Shown here: positions 52,955-62,754 of the stretch, one piece after another | Numbering within the stretch: position 1 is the stretch's first letter | Layout of the letters: the number at the start of each line of letters is the position of its first letter | Assembly (NCBI RefSeq): GCF_041504345.1 | Contig: NZ_CP167894.1 | Location: 682,001 to 746,000, forward strand | Direction: 5' to 3' | Length of the DNA: 64,000 nucleotides | From: Vibrio sp. BS-M-Sm-2 | GTDB taxonomy: Bacteria > Pseudomonadota > Gammaproteobacteria > Enterobacterales > Vibrionaceae | Translations under genes and position numbers: made by a program | Notes under the pieces: generated by a model | Databases searched by the model: none | What the model was told of the DNA's origin: nothing | The model's input: the letters and a program-made list of their open reading frames with translations, nothing else

Positions 52955-53305
52955 CTAGCTCATTAATAGGGGACCAAGTGGACGGCCACCAACCAAGTGC
53001 ATGTGAATATGGTAAACCTCTTGGCCACCGTGAGAGTTACAGTTCACGATAAGACGATAGCCATCTTCTGCGATGCCTTCTTCTTTTGCTAACTTGCGTG
53101 CAACGGTAAACATACGCCCCATCATCGCTTCATCTTCTACTTCAACATCGTTAGTTGTTGGAATCAGCTTATTAGGAATAATTAGGATATGGCTTGGCGC
53201 GCGAGGGTTAATATCACGAAAGGCCGTTACTAAATCGTCTTGGTATAATAAATCTGCTGGAATTTCTTTATTGATGATCTTACTAAAAATGGTTTCTTCA
53301 GCCAT
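52955..53305 (-). CDS. hinT: HIT-family purine nucleoside phosphoramidase
   Basis: HinT hydrolyses AMP-lysine and similar phosphoramidates. The histidine triad HIHMHLVGG near residues 100-108, the family start [20 protein letters not shown] and the segment LIIPNKLIP are all present. At 116 residues it is full length. It lies 224 bases upstream of the COG3014 gene on the same strand, as hinT precedes ycfL in E. coli. Confidence 0.95.
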   Translation of the reverse strand: MAEETIFSKIINKEIPADLLYQDDLVTAFRDINPRAPSHILIIPNKLIPTTNDVEVEDEAMMGRMFTVARKLAKEEGIAEDGYRLIVNCNSHGGQEVYHIHMHLVGGRPLGPLLMS

Positions 53306-53582
53306 GTTTCTCTCCGATAAAACATTTATTTTTTAATGCTTTGAGTATGCGCTATGCCGCATCAAACCACAATAAATCTGCTTTAAAGCATAATAAAAAA
53401 CACCGTTCAAATCAAAGAAAACCAGTGTTAGCTCTCAAGAATGGCATGTTGGTTATAACTGAGGGTTATTTTTGACGTGTGCGTCATAAAATGCGTAAGC
53501 CGAGCTCAATAGAATGCTGATAATTTTGTTAGTTTTACTTTGACCTGACATTAGGTCTGCATTTTTATTTAGGGAGAAAGCC

Positions 53583-55574
53583 ATGAAGGGATCTGTGATC
53601 AAGCGTATGTACGCTGGTTTCGCACTGATCATCATCATGTTCGCAGTCACGATAACCATCATGATGAACAGCATGAATCAGATACACAGCAATTTTGAGA
53701 GTGTCTCAGAAACCTCATTACCACTTGTCGCGCTTTCAAATCAAACAAGTGTTCAATTGCTTTCTGCTGATAAGTCATTCAAAGATTTCTTAACCACACA
53801 AAACGCTGAACGCATGTCTGCAATGCGTACAGAGTTTGCTGCATCACAAAACTCGTTTTCTGAAGTGCTAGGTAACTTAGAAGCAGCGAGCCAAGACAAT
53901 GTTTCGCTCACCGAACGTATCGCGCAATTAAGAGCGATGGAAGAGCGCTACTTCGCCGAAGCAGACGAAGCGATGAACAACTACGTCGCAATGTTTGAAG
54001 CACAAGAGCAGGTACAAAAAGCCTCTCGTGACTTCCAACGTCTACATTCAGAATTAACTGTTGGCATGAAAGAGTACGTTGCTGATCAAAAAAGCATCTC
54101 TGTAAAAGTGATGGCAAAGAGCTACTTCATTAAACTGCAAGACGCAGAAGTCATTACCTCTGATGCGCTTGCTAGCTCTGATGTTGCCTTCGTTCAGAAA
54201 GCCGTTAACCAAAACAAAAAGGCCGTTACTCACCTTAACTACGCTTATCGCGGTCTATCCACACAGCTACCGGCGCTTAAAAATGTCTTCGATGAGTCGG
54301 TTCAGAAATTCACCAAAGACGTTGGCCAGAAAGGTGGCGTACTAGACAAACACAACAACTACCTACAAGCCAAGCAAGCACTGTACGTGAACATCGCCAA
54401 CCTAGCCGTAGAAGTTGACCAAGCGATGGCTGTTTTAGACTCATTCAACGTGACCGCTGAAGAGCAACTCAACTCGTCGTTAGCTGACGCAAGCAGCATC
54501 TACGACAAAGGCCTATTCAACGCGATCACAATTGGCATCATTGTGACCGTATTCGCTGCAGCGATTGGTTACCACATTGCACATAGTGTAAGAGAACCAC
54601 TAACTCGCATTCTCGGGACATTAGAAGGCCTGACTCAAGGCGATATGACTCAACGTATCGATATTCGATACGACAACGAATTCAGCCGTGTGAGTCGTCA
54701 CATCAATACCTTGGCTGACAATTTGCACAATATTCTCGTGAAGCTAAATGACGCTTCAGATGACCTAACCAAGACCGCAAGCGTAAACCAGAAGACTTCT
54801 TCTGAAACGCAAGCTCAGCTGAACAGCCAACGTGAACAAACCGCTACCGTTGCGACCGCAATGACAGAGATGTCTCATTCTGTACAAGAAGTGGCAAACA
54901 GCGCGCAAAGCTCACTAACTATGGTTCAACAAGTAGAATCGGCTTCTGAATCTGGTCGTCAGATCATGAACACCAACATTAGCACCATTAATCAGCTTGA
55001 GGTTCGCCTTACTGAATCAGTGGGTGCGGTGGGCGAGCTACAGCAAATGAGTAGTCAGATTGGTTCAATCCTTGACGTTATTCGTGGCATTGCTGAACAG
55101 ACCAACTTACTTGCACTCAATGCGGCAATCGAAGCAGCGCGTGCTGGCGAACAAGGTCGTGGCTTTGCAGTTGTTGCCGATGAAGTACGAGTGCTAGCGC
55201 AAAAAACTACCCAATCAACCTCTGAAATCGAGACCATGATCAGCAATCTGCAGTCAAGTTCGAAAACCGCAAGCAACGTAATTGAAAGTTGTATGAGCGA
55301 TATGGACATGTCGGTTCAACAAGCTTCAAGTGCAAACAGTGCGATGGAAGAGATCCAAGCCTTGATTCTAGAGATCAGCCACATGAGCACGCACATCTCT
55401 CAAGCAGCCGCAGAGCAGAGTGAAACGTCTGGTGATATCGCACGTAATATCGAAGACATCAACCACATCGCAGATAAGAGTTACCAAGCGATGTCTTCAA
55501 TTGCGGAAGCAAGCCAAAACCTAACAATTCTGGCAAATCAGCAAGGTGATTTAGTACATCAGTTCAAACTATAG
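53583..55574 (+). CDS. Methyl-accepting chemotaxis protein
   Basis: This 663-residue transmembrane chemoreceptor has TM1 at about residues 10-30 and a large helical periplasmic sensor (about 31-312) without a recognisable Cache or PAS signature. TM2 is about 313-333 and HAMP about 334-386. The cytoplasmic hairpin tip is [20 protein letters not shown] near 500-520. Methylation-helix Gln/Glu pairs are likely on either side. The ligand is unknown. ATG 53583 has SD AGGGAGAAAG. It is a single gene with its own terminator. Confidence 0.93.
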   Translation: MKGSVIKRMYAGFALIIIMFAVTITIMMNSMNQIHSNFESVSETSLPLVALSNQTSVQLLSADKSFKDFLTTQNAERMSAMRTEFAASQNSFSEVLGNLEAASQDNVSLTERIAQLRAMEERYFAEADEAMNNYVAMFEAQEQVQKASRDFQRLHSELTVGMKEYVADQKSISVKVMAKSYFIKLQDAEVITSDALASSDVAFVQKAVNQNKKAVTHLNYAYRGLSTQLPALKNVFDESVQKFTKDVGQKGGVLDKHNNYLQAKQALYVNIANLAVEVDQAMAVLDSFNVTAEEQLNSSLADASSIYDKGLFNAITIGIIVTVFAAAIGYHIAHSVREPLTRILGTLEGLTQGDMTQRIDIRYDNEFSRVSRHINTLADNLHNILVKLNDASDDLTKTASVNQKTSSETQAQLNSQREQTATVATAMTEMSHSVQEVANSAQSSLTMVQQVESASESGRQIMNTNISTINQLEVRLTESVGAVGELQQMSSQIGSILDVIRGIAEQTNLLALNAAIEAARAGEQGRGFAVVADEVRVLAQKTTQSTSEIETMISNLQSSSKTASNVIESCMSDMDMSVQQASSANSAMEEIQALILEISHMSTHISQAAAEQSETSGDIARNIEDINHIADKSYQAMSSIAEASQNLTILANQQGDLVHQFKL

Positions 55575-55647
55575 ATAAATAAAGAATCGATAGATATTTA
55601 GTGAGATTCTTGAGACTTAATACCCAATAGTGGTAACTAATTGAGCT

Positions 55648-55682
55648 AGGGCAACTTTTATCAAGGGTTGCCCTTGTTTTTT
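55648..55682 (+). terminator. Terminator of the chemoreceptor gene
   Basis: AGGGCAAC and GTTGCCCT form a perfect 8-bp stem with an 11-base loop and a TGTTTTTTA tail, about 75 bases past the stop. Confidence 0.88.
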
Positions 55683-55771
55683 ATGAGCTTTGTCATTATA
55701 TGATTATTAAGGCTTGCTGCTTCCCGTTTTTTCTTTCACCTTTATGAGCGAGCCGCTATTAAGGAATTTAT

Positions 55772-56938
55772 ATGGCTGTTCATGTTGGCATTATCGATCA
55801 AGACCCCATTCGCTTGCTCACCCCTTTACTTGATAACCGAACGGTCAGCACTCATATCGTGTTTATCGGCGACAAAAATCAAGTCAGTATGTACAAACGT
55901 TTAGACAGCGTTTTGCAGAAGCGCGACATTACCAGTGAGTTTTTCGAAATTCCGACCATCGTAAATACGTCCGTCATTAAAGAATCTATCCAAACCCTTG
56001 CCGAAGACCTGAAAGCACGCGGTCAAGAAGTGAAACTCAACGCGAGTTGTGGCCTTCGTCATCGTCTACTTTCCGTCTACGAAGTATTCCGTACTTATCA
56101 CTGGCCAATCTTTGTTGTCGAACCAAACAGTGACAAGCTGTGCTGGTTGTATCCAAATGGCAAAGAAGACGCACAAGTTCAAGACCGCATTACTATCGAC
56201 GACTACCTAACGGTATTTGGTGCTCGTGGTGAATTCAGCGATGTACAACTATCGCCGCAACTTGATCAGAAGCTTTATGAGTTAGGTGAGCGCTGGGCAA
56301 GTAACGCACTCGAATTAGGCCCTGGCCTTGCGACATTGAACTACCTTGCAACGACCTGTCGTAAAGAACAGAAGCTTGATGTTGAGCTCTCTGAGAAGCA
56401 ACAAGGCTATCGCGAACTGAACATGCTGCTGAGCGATTTGGTTGAAGCTAAGATTGCGACTTACAACAATGGTATTTTAACCTTTACCAATGAAGACGCG
56501 CGACGCTTCTCAAACGGTGAATGGCTTGAAACATTAGTTCACAGCACAGTTAAGCAGATCCAAGATGACATGCCGACCATTCAAGACCGTTCTTTGAATG
56601 TTCAGGTGTACCGTCAACTCGGTGAGCGTGAGGTTCGAAACGAGCTTGATGTTGCATCTGTGGTGAACAATAAGCTGCACATCATCGAATGTAAGACCAA
56701 AGGCATGCGTGACGATGGTGATGACACCTTATACAAATTAGAATCGCTGAGAGACCTGCTAGGTGGCCTACAAGCACGTGCAATGTTGGTGAGCTTCCGC
56801 CCTCTTCGCCATAACGATATCACTCGAGCAGAAGATCTTGGTCTTGCACTGATTGGCCCTGACGAACTAAAAGACCTTAAAACACACCTAACGGCATGGT
56901 TTACAGCTGCTGGCGGTAATGAAGATCTAGAGTACTAA
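55772..56938 (+). CDS. Stand-alone CARF-wHTH-PD-(D/E)xK nuclease, VC1899/DUF1887 family
   Basis: This 388-residue soluble protein matches V. cholerae VC1899, a structural-genomics target (PDB 1XMX) of the DUF1887 family that is related to the CRISPR-associated ring nucleases Card1/Can2. Residues 1 to about 150 form a Rossmann-like CARF domain; the ligand loop is NASCGLRHR (90-98), where Card1-type proteins have NxTGGTK. Residues about 155-250 look like a winged helix. The C-terminal domain keeps a PD-(D/E)xK site: E253 in WLE, D293 in NELDV and E306/K308 in ECK. I see no CRISPR or Cas gene nearby. Start ATG 55772 follows AAGGAA. The activating ligand and target are unknown. Confidence 0.88.
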   Translation: MAVHVGIIDQDPIRLLTPLLDNRTVSTHIVFIGDKNQVSMYKRLDSVLQKRDITSEFFEIPTIVNTSVIKESIQTLAEDLKARGQEVKLNASCGLRHRLLSVYEVFRTYHWPIFVVEPNSDKLCWLYPNGKEDAQVQDRITIDDYLTVFGARGEFSDVQLSPQLDQKLYELGERWASNALELGPGLATLNYLATTCRKEQKLDVELSEKQQGYRELNMLLSDLVEAKIATYNNGILTFTNEDARRFSNGEWLETLVHSTVKQIQDDMPTIQDRSLNVQVYRQLGEREVRNELDVASVVNNKLHIIECKTKGMRDDGDDTLYKLESLRDLLGGLQARAMLVSFRPLRHNDITRAEDLGLALIGPDELKDLKTHLTAWFTAAGGNEDLEY

Positions 56939-56983
56939 AAACAAATAAACTCATGAGAGCTAAACGCTCTAAAGCAGATTATA

Positions 56984-57020
56984 AAAAAGGCGAATGACCA
57001 TTAAGTCACTCGCCTTTTTC
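56984..57020 (+). terminator. Terminator of the CARF nuclease gene
   Basis: AAAAAGGCGA-A-TGAC and GTCA-C-TCGCCTTTTT form a long stem with one mismatch and loop CATTAA, then TTTTTC, about 45 bases past the stop. Confidence 0.9.
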
Positions 57021-57060
57021 TTGTCTATTCTCTCTATCGATTACTTTAAGACGACATAAA

Positions 57061-57092
57061 AAAATGGCCACATCATTCGATGCGGCCATTTT
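57061..57092 (-). terminator. Terminator of udp
   Basis: AAAATGGCC and GGCCATTTT close a stem continued inside by CATC/GATG; a run of T residues follows on the minus strand. It lies about 58 bases past the udp stop. Confidence 0.88.
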
Positions 57093-57150
57093 CAAAATTT
57101 GAAGTCAGTTTAAGGCTTAATGCTCTCTACTACTCAGAGCACTTTAAGAC

Positions 57151-57909
57151 TTAAAGCATTTTACGAGCAGCTTCTACAACCACTTTGATTGAACGAGCTT
57201 CTGTTACTTTTAGTGTGTCGTGGTCTGGAATCTCTTTTTGAGTACGGTTGATGATTACACCAGCAACACAACCCGCTTTAAGGCCAGAGCTTGCACACAT
57301 TGTTAACAGCGTTGCAGATTCCATTTCGAAGTTCAGAACACCCATGTCTTGCCATTCTTGCATAGAACCTTGGAAGCGCTTAACTACGCGACCAGAGAAC
57401 GTGTCGTAACGCTCTTGACCTGGGTAGAAAGTGTCACTTGAAGCTGTTACGCCCATGTGAACTGCTGCACCTGATTCTTCAACTGCCGCTTTCATTGCTG
57501 TTGCCACTTCGAAGTCAGCAACTGCTGGGAACTCCATTGGAGCAAAGTGCAGGCTAGCGCCGTCTAGACGAACAGAACCAGTAGAAACAATCATGTCACC
57601 CACGTTTACGTGAGGTTGGATAGCACCCGTAGTACCAACACGCAGGAAAGTGCGAACACCCAGTTGAGCTAGCTCTTCTACAGCGATAGAAGTCGATGGA
57701 CCACCGATACCTGTTGAACATACAACAACTGGCTTACCGTCTAGTTCTGCGCGGTAAAGTGTGTATTCACGATGGCTAGCAAGAAATACTGGATTCTCCA
57801 TCTCTTCTGCAATTTTTTGTACACGAGCAGGATCACCAGGGATGATCGCAAGAGTAGCACCGTTAAGATCTGCTTCAGTAACACCTAAATGGAAAACAGC
57901 TTGAGACAT
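57151..57909 (-). CDS. udp: Uridine phosphorylase
   Basis: Udp splits uridine into uracil and ribose-1-phosphate in pyrimidine salvage. The phosphate-binding [10 protein letters not shown], substrate regions [14 protein letters not shown] and [10 protein letters not shown], and [13 protein letters not shown] (ribose/base contacts) are family hallmarks. At 252 residues it is full length. It is a single gene with a 283-base upstream gap. In E. coli udp is controlled by CytR and CRP; I did not find a convincing full CRP site here. Confidence 0.97.
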   Translation of the reverse strand: MSQAVFHLGVTEADLNGATLAIIPGDPARVQKIAEEMENPVFLASHREYTLYRAELDGKPVVVCSTGIGGPSTSIAVEELAQLGVRTFLRVGTTGAIQPHVNVGDMIVSTGSVRLDGASLHFAPMEFPAVADFEVATAMKAAVEESGAAVHMGVTASSDTFYPGQERYDTFSGRVVKRFQGSMQEWQDMGVLNFEMESATLLTMCASSGLKAGCVAGVIINRTQKEIPDHDTLKVTEARSIKVVVEAARKML

Positions 57910-58119
57910 AGTTCGCTCCTTTTGGCTTATTGGGCTTTTTACCCTTATTTAAGCTCATAGTAAATTCGTGGGGTACGAACACACTCTAACCAAGCTAACC
58001 ACAAAATGAAGTGATACTCGTCACACGAATAGTCGCAACAAGATTCCAAGTTTCACGAAAAACCGATTGGCATCACAAAAATAAGCAATCCATACGCCTA
58101 TGTTGCATACTAATGAGAC

Positions 58120-58159
58120 AAAAAGCGCCTTTACCGTATTACCGCTAAAGGCGCTTTTT
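58120..58159 (-). terminator. Terminator of zntA
   Basis: AAAAGCGCCTTTA and TAAAGGCGCTTTTT form a perfect 13-bp stem with a 12-base loop. A/T tracts lie on both sides; it follows the zntA stop by about 34 bases. Confidence 0.92.
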
Positions 58160-58192
58160 ATATTAAGAATGCTCTATGTCGGTGAGCTCGAC

Positions 58193-60547
58193 TTAATCCG
58201 CTTTAGATTTGAATCGAAGCAGGCGCAGTGCGTTTAATGTCACCAAAGCTGTCGCACCACTATCAGCTAACACAGCAACCCATAAACCGGTAATACCAAG
58301 CAAACTGGTCACCAAGAATACACCTTTCAAACCGAGCGCTAGAGCAACGTTTTGACGGATGTTGTTCATAGTTGCTTGCGATAGCTCAATCATCGCTGGC
58401 AATTCTGTTAAGCGGTTATGGGTTAGTGCTGAATCCGCCGTTTCCAAGGCAACGTCAGTCCCTCCGCCCATTGCGATGCCGACATTCGCCGTTTTCATTG
58501 CTGGCGCATCATTGATGCCATCACCAACCATTGCAACGTGCGACTGTTGAGATAACTCCTCAACGTAAGATACCTTGTCGCTTGGTAATAGACTTGCCTT
58601 GTACTGCATACCAATCTTGCTACTGATCGCTGCGGCACTGCGTGGGTTATCGCCAGTCAGCATGATAGATTGAATGCCCAAGTCATTAAGTCGCTCAATC
58701 GCAAGCTTAGCGTCACTGCGCAACGTATCTTGCCAAGCAATCAAACCAATTGGAGTCGCTTGCTCTGTTGATACTTCTTGCTCTTTAAGCTCAAGAGCAA
58801 CCACAACCGTCTTACCCTCACCTTCTAATGCTTCTATCTGAGAAACAACATCAGTACCAAGATCGATGGTTACTTTAGACGGTGACAGAACCTGATATTT
58901 AACACCATCAACATCGCCTTCAACACCGCTACCAATCAGCGCTTTCTTATTGTGAGATTCTGGAATCTCAATATTCAGCTCTTTTACTTTCGCCACTAGC
59001 GACTGCGCCAATGGATGAGTAGAGCCAACTTCGATTGCACCAACCACACGTAGCATCGCATCTTGTTGCCAACCCGATAAAGGCTGAATATCCGTAACCT
59101 GGGGCTTACCTTCGGTCAGTGTACCCGTCTTATCGAAGGCAATAGTTTGGATTTTGCCAAGCTGCTCCAGTGCTGCACCGCCTTTAATTAGTGCACCACG
59201 TTTCGCTGCTGCCGCTAAACCAGAAGTAATCGCTGCTGGCGTCGAGATAACTAACGCACACGGACAAGCAATCAACAATAACGCTAGGCCACGGTATACC
59301 CATGTTTCCCAAGGTTGAGCGAACAATAATGGTGGCGTGATAATAACGAGCAAAGCCACCACCATCATCAATGGCGTGTACCAACGGCTGAACTTATCAA
59401 GGAAACGTTCCAGCGGTGCTTTACGAGACTCTGCTTCTTCAATCAGGTGAAGAATACGGTCGATTGCGTTTTCACCTTGTTTTGAAGTGATGGTTATACG
59501 AACCACTTTGTCCACAACGACGGCACCAGCCATAATGCTGTTACCTTCGGTGTGTTCAACAGGAACAGATTCACCGGTTAACGCACTTTCATCAAAGCTT
59601 GCCGCGTCTGTAATCAATTTGCCATCAGCAGGCAAGCGAGAACCCGCTGCGACTTCAATGATATCACCAGGAACAAGCTCGCTTACTGCCACTTCAACAC
59701 GTTCACCGTTGATAATCTTGGTCGCGTTCTCTGGCACTAATGCCATTAGCGCTTGAACGCCACTTCTTGCTCTAGATGAAGCAAACGCTTCTAAGCGCTC
59801 ACCAATCAAGAACAATAATAGAACCATCGCCGCTTCCGCGGTTTCACCCAGGTACAAAGCACCCAGCGCGGCAACACTCATTAAGGTTTCAATAGCAAAC
59901 GGTGTACCTGAGCGTGCCAACTGAACCGCTTTCTTCGCCACCGGATATAAGCCAAGCAGACAAGTTACCGTAAACAAGCCTTCACTTAATTGAGGAGAGG
60001 TACTTTTCAGAAGCGCAGCAAACAGCATTGCCGCTGCAATCGCGATAATCTGTAAATTAGGTTGGATATGAGCTTGCCAAAAAGTCTCAGGCTGTTGTTT
60101 TTCTTTCTTAGAACCGACTTCCGTTAATGGGAAGCCAGTTTTGATAGAGACCTGTTCAATAGTGTCGGCAAGGCTTTCATTATCGAATTTCACAACCAGC
60201 TTTTCGGTAGCAAAGAGAACCTTCGCTTGAATAACACCGTCAATATTGCTGATCGCGTTTTCTATTTTTCTTGCACAAGCTGGGCAGTCCATTCCGGCAA
60301 CCAACCAACTTTTGGAAAATTGGGCGTCGAGAGATAAGGTTGAGGACTGACTGTCTTCTTCTCCACTATCCGACGAACTACAACAATCATCTCCAGACGG
60401 TGACGGAGCAGCAGAAGAGCTACAACAACCAGATGAGGTACCTGCTGCTGTGATACTTGAAATTTTAGGGCTAGAGCAACTTGCTCCTGCCGCTTGAGGT
60501 TGAACGTCCACTTTTGCTGAGCGGCACGCTGCATGTTTTGCGCACAT
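58193..60547 (-). CDS. zntA: P1B-type Zn/Cd/Pb-exporting ATPase
   Basis: ZntA pumps divalent soft metals out across the inner membrane. Layout: a Cys/Ser-rich N-terminal tail (residues 1-75), one heavy-metal-binding domain with GMDCPAC (85-91), eight membrane helices, the transport motif CPC near 425-427, the phosphorylation motif DKTGT near 472, and GDGINDAPAM. The tail holds C2, C8, C24, CC at 41-42 and CC at 55-56. At 784 residues it is slightly longer than E. coli ZntA (732), mostly at this tail. SD AAGGAG precedes ATG 60547. A MerR-type promoter lies upstream. Confidence 0.94.
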   Translation of the reverse strand: MCAKHAACRSAKVDVQPQAAGASCSSPKISSITAAGTSSGCCSSSAAPSPSGDDCCSSSDSGEEDSQSSTLSLDAQFSKSWLVAGMDCPACARKIENAISNIDGVIQAKVLFATEKLVVKFDNESLADTIEQVSIKTGFPLTEVGSKKEKQQPETFWQAHIQPNLQIIAIAAAMLFAALLKSTSPQLSEGLFTVTCLLGLYPVAKKAVQLARSGTPFAIETLMSVAALGALYLGETAEAAMVLLLFLIGERLEAFASSRARSGVQALMALVPENATKIINGERVEVAVSELVPGDIIEVAAGSRLPADGKLITDAASFDESALTGESVPVEHTEGNSIMAGAVVVDKVVRITITSKQGENAIDRILHLIEEAESRKAPLERFLDKFSRWYTPLMMVVALLVIITPPLLFAQPWETWVYRGLALLLIACPCALVISTPAAITSGLAAAAKRGALIKGGAALEQLGKIQTIAFDKTGTLTEGKPQVTDIQPLSGWQQDAMLRVVGAIEVGSTHPLAQSLVAKVKELNIEIPESHNKKALIGSGVEGDVDGVKYQVLSPSKVTIDLGTDVVSQIEALEGEGKTVVVALELKEQEVSTEQATPIGLIAWQDTLRSDAKLAIERLNDLGIQSIMLTGDNPRSAAAISSKIGMQYKASLLPSDKVSYVEELSQQSHVAMVGDGINDAPAMKTANVGIAMGGGTDVALETADSALTHNRLTELPAMIELSQATMNNIRQNVALALGLKGVFLVTSLLGITGLWVAVLADSGATALVTLNALRLLRFKSKAD

Positions 60548-60629
60548 AATGTATCTCCTTAATACTCAAAAGCCTTGAGGTTGTTGCTAACTCACGAGCA
60601 ACAGAACCTTAAGTTCACCAAAAGTATAA

Positions 60630-60654
60630 ACCTTGGAGGCTACTCCAAGGTCAA
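60630..60654 (-). promoter_or_regulatory. MerR/ZntR-type promoter-operator of zntA
   Basis: A perfect dyad, ACCTTGGAG and CTCCAAGGT separated by four bases, covers 60630-60651. On the minus strand it fills the spacer between TTGACC (-35) and TATACT (-10), which are 20 bases apart. A 22-base dyad in a 20-base spacer is the layout of E. coli ZntR at zntA. No merR-family gene is in the window, so the regulator must be encoded elsewhere. Confidence 0.85.
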
Positions 60655-60700
60655 GAAGAAGTTATCGAGAAAACAAAAATATTATGCCAGCGCCAATGGC

Positions 60701-62164
60701 TTACGGAGATTTACGCTCCGCACACTCTTCACGATTCGCCGATACATCATCAATAAGAACCGCATCGTGTGAACAAAACGGCTGTGTGTTCAAGCTGACA
60801 ATCGACACATCGTCTTCAACTGGATCAACTTGAGAACCTTGCATCAGCTCAGTAATATGATGTCGAAGTACCAAAATACCTAAAATCCCGAACAGAACAT
60901 TACCTAACGCTTGTCCGTACAAAACCCCCAAAGCGCCATACCACTGAGAACCTAGATAGACGAATGGTAGAGTACCTAACGTCGCTTTGCCCAAATTCAA
61001 CGCCGTTGAGTAAAGCGGTTTACCTAGATTATTAAAGGAGGTATTGGCAACAAATAGCGCGCCGTTAAAGGTGAAGGTTAACGCCACATAGGTACAGAAA
61101 GCCGCCACAATGATTGCCGCATCACCTTGTAAGCTAAAGCCTTGAATGACATAACCTTGAACGAGGTACAACAGAATACAAACGGCAATGGTATAAAGTG
61201 TCGTCACCAGCAATGAGTTATTAAGTGTTTCTTTAACTCTGTCCATGCGTTCTGCACCAAAGTTCTGACCAATGATTGGTCCCACAGCGCCAGACAAGGC
61301 AAAGATAACCGCAAAACAAACCGGTGTTAGACGACCGATCACGGCAAAACCCGCGACAAAATCCTCACCATATTGTGCGATACCTGTCGTCACAATCGCA
61401 TTACCGATAGGCGTTGCGGTATTGGTGATAATCGCAGGCAGCGCAATCGCCAATATTGGTCGAATATTAAGGCGCCATTGCACAAACGAAGGTGGAGCCA
61501 CCAGCTGATGGCTGCGAATCAAAGGATAAAGCGAGAAGAACAGCACCGAGAAGCGAGCAACAACCGAAGCGATAGCTGCCCCTTCGATGTTCCAACCAAA
61601 ACCAAAAATAAACAGAGGGTCCAAAATCGCATTAACGATACCGCCCGACAAAGTCGCCCACATCGAACGTTTCGCATCTCCTGCCGCCCTCAAACCCGCA
61701 CCAGCCGCCATCGCCAACGCTAGAAATGGCCCACTTGGCAATAAAATCTGTAGGTAAGCTTGAGCACGCTCAGCAGCAATCCCTTTTGCGCCTATCGCGG
61801 CTAACAGCTCTGGAATATAAGCGAACATGATTGCAGTTACGGTGGAACTGATAACAAACGCAGTCAGCATGATGCTGGTGCTTAGATTTCGAGCGTGTTC
61901 TTGATTCTTTGAGCCAATAGCTTTGGAGACTAATGCGCCCATGGCAATCGAAGTACCAATCGAAACAGAGGTAGAGAAAAAAGTCAGCGTACCTGCAAAG
62001 CCCACTGCCGCGGCCAATTCAACCTGCCCGAGCATACTGATGAACAGCATGTCGAGTAAATCTACTACAAATAACGCCATCAAACCGACAGAGCCAGCCC
62101 CCGACATCACCAATATATGGCGCATCGTTGAACCTTCAACAAACTTTGCCGTTTGATTTGACAT
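60701..62164 (-). CDS. MATE-family multidrug/cation antiporter
   Basis: This inner-membrane MATE exporter probably uses Na+ or H+ to expel cationic compounds. Twelve hydrophobic segments spread over about residues 15-440. Family features include PSGPFLALAMAAGAGLRAAG, GDAKRSMWATLSGGIVNAIL and SGAVGPIIGQNFGAERMDRV. ATG 62164 is supported by SD GGAGG five bases upstream, giving 487 residues. After the last helix there is a hydrophilic acidic tail of about 40 residues (with QVDPVEDD and NREECAERKSP), longer than usual. The substrate is unknown. Confidence 0.92.
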   Translation of the reverse strand: MSNQTAKFVEGSTMRHILVMSGAGSVGLMALFVVDLLDMLFISMLGQVELAAAVGFAGTLTFFSTSVSIGTSIAMGALVSKAIGSKNQEHARNLSTSIMLTAFVISSTVTAIMFAYIPELLAAIGAKGIAAERAQAYLQILLPSGPFLALAMAAGAGLRAAGDAKRSMWATLSGGIVNAILDPLFIFGFGWNIEGAAIASVVARFSVLFFSLYPLIRSHQLVAPPSFVQWRLNIRPILAIALPAIITNTATPIGNAIVTTGIAQYGEDFVAGFAVIGRLTPVCFAVIFALSGAVGPIIGQNFGAERMDRVKETLNNSLLVTTLYTIAVCILLYLVQGYVIQGFSLQGDAAIIVAAFCTYVALTFTFNGALFVANTSFNNLGKPLYSTALNLGKATLGTLPFVYLGSQWYGALGVLYGQALGNVLFGILGILVLRHHITELMQGSQVDPVEDDVSIVSLNTQPFCSHDAVLIDDVSANREECAERKSP

Positions 62165-62270
62165 GAAACCTCCAAAAGTTGGCATACCGCAAACTAAAGC
62201 TTAATAAACTAGTCAACCACAAGTTGGGGATCCACAAAGAAAGGATCTATCTAGAAAAGCTCTATACAGA

Positions 62271-62292
62271 AAAAAGGCGCTAGTGCGCCTTT
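62271..62292. terminator. Terminator of the CBS-domain gene
   Basis: AAAAGGCGC and GCGCCTTTT form a perfect 9-bp stem with loop TAGT and A/T runs on both sides. It stands between the CBS gene and the MATE gene, both on the minus strand. Confidence 0.88.
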
Positions 62293-62337
62293 TGTCAATT
62301 ATGGGTATTGATAAAAATAATCGTTCTTAACACCTTA

Positions 62338-62754
62338 CTATACAGGATGTTTGAAACATTCATCTAAGTTCTTGCCGATTGCTCTCAAAACATCGGTTCG
62401 GGTGATCATACCGACCAGCTTCCCGTTATCAATTACTGGGTATGCCTTAGGTTTCCCAACTTGCATCATGTCCGCCAGCTCAATAATAGATAATTCAGGT
62501 GAGACAGACAGTACTTCTTGATACATGCAGTCACCCACAATGTGTGTGTCTTGGCAGAAATAGCTCACCTTCACCAACTTCTCGAGTAAATCTTGCTCAG
62601 AAAGGAAACCAATCACTTGCTCATTATCGTCAATTACGGGTCCACCCATATGGTGGCTACGCATCACTTTGTCTAACGCTAGACTTAACGGCATATCAGG
62701 AGTAAATGTCACAACCTGTTGCGTCATATAATCTTTCACTTTAATAGAATGCAT
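62338..62754 (-). CDS. Two-CBS-domain protein
   Basis: This 138-residue soluble protein is built almost only of a CBS pair (Bateman module). The first CBS begins VKDYMTQQVVTFTPDMPLS and contains VIDDNEQVIGFLSEQDLLE. The second contains PVIDNGKLVGMITRTDVLRA. Such modules bind adenine nucleotides and act as energy or ionic sensors, usually by modulating partner proteins. No partner is evident next door. It ends with a terminator before the MATE gene. Confidence 0.92.
   Translation of the reverse strand: MHSIKVKDYMTQQVVTFTPDMPLSLALDKVMRSHHMGGPVIDDNEQVIGFLSEQDLLEKLVKVSYFCQDTHIVGDCMYQEVLSVSPELSIIELADMMQVGKPKAYPVIDNGKLVGMITRTDVLRAIGKNLDECFKHPV

Noticed and set aside
53540..53568. TTGACC-N17-TTTTAT promoter for the chemoreceptor
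   Set aside because: The resulting start would leave too short a leader to include the SD, so it is probably coincidental.
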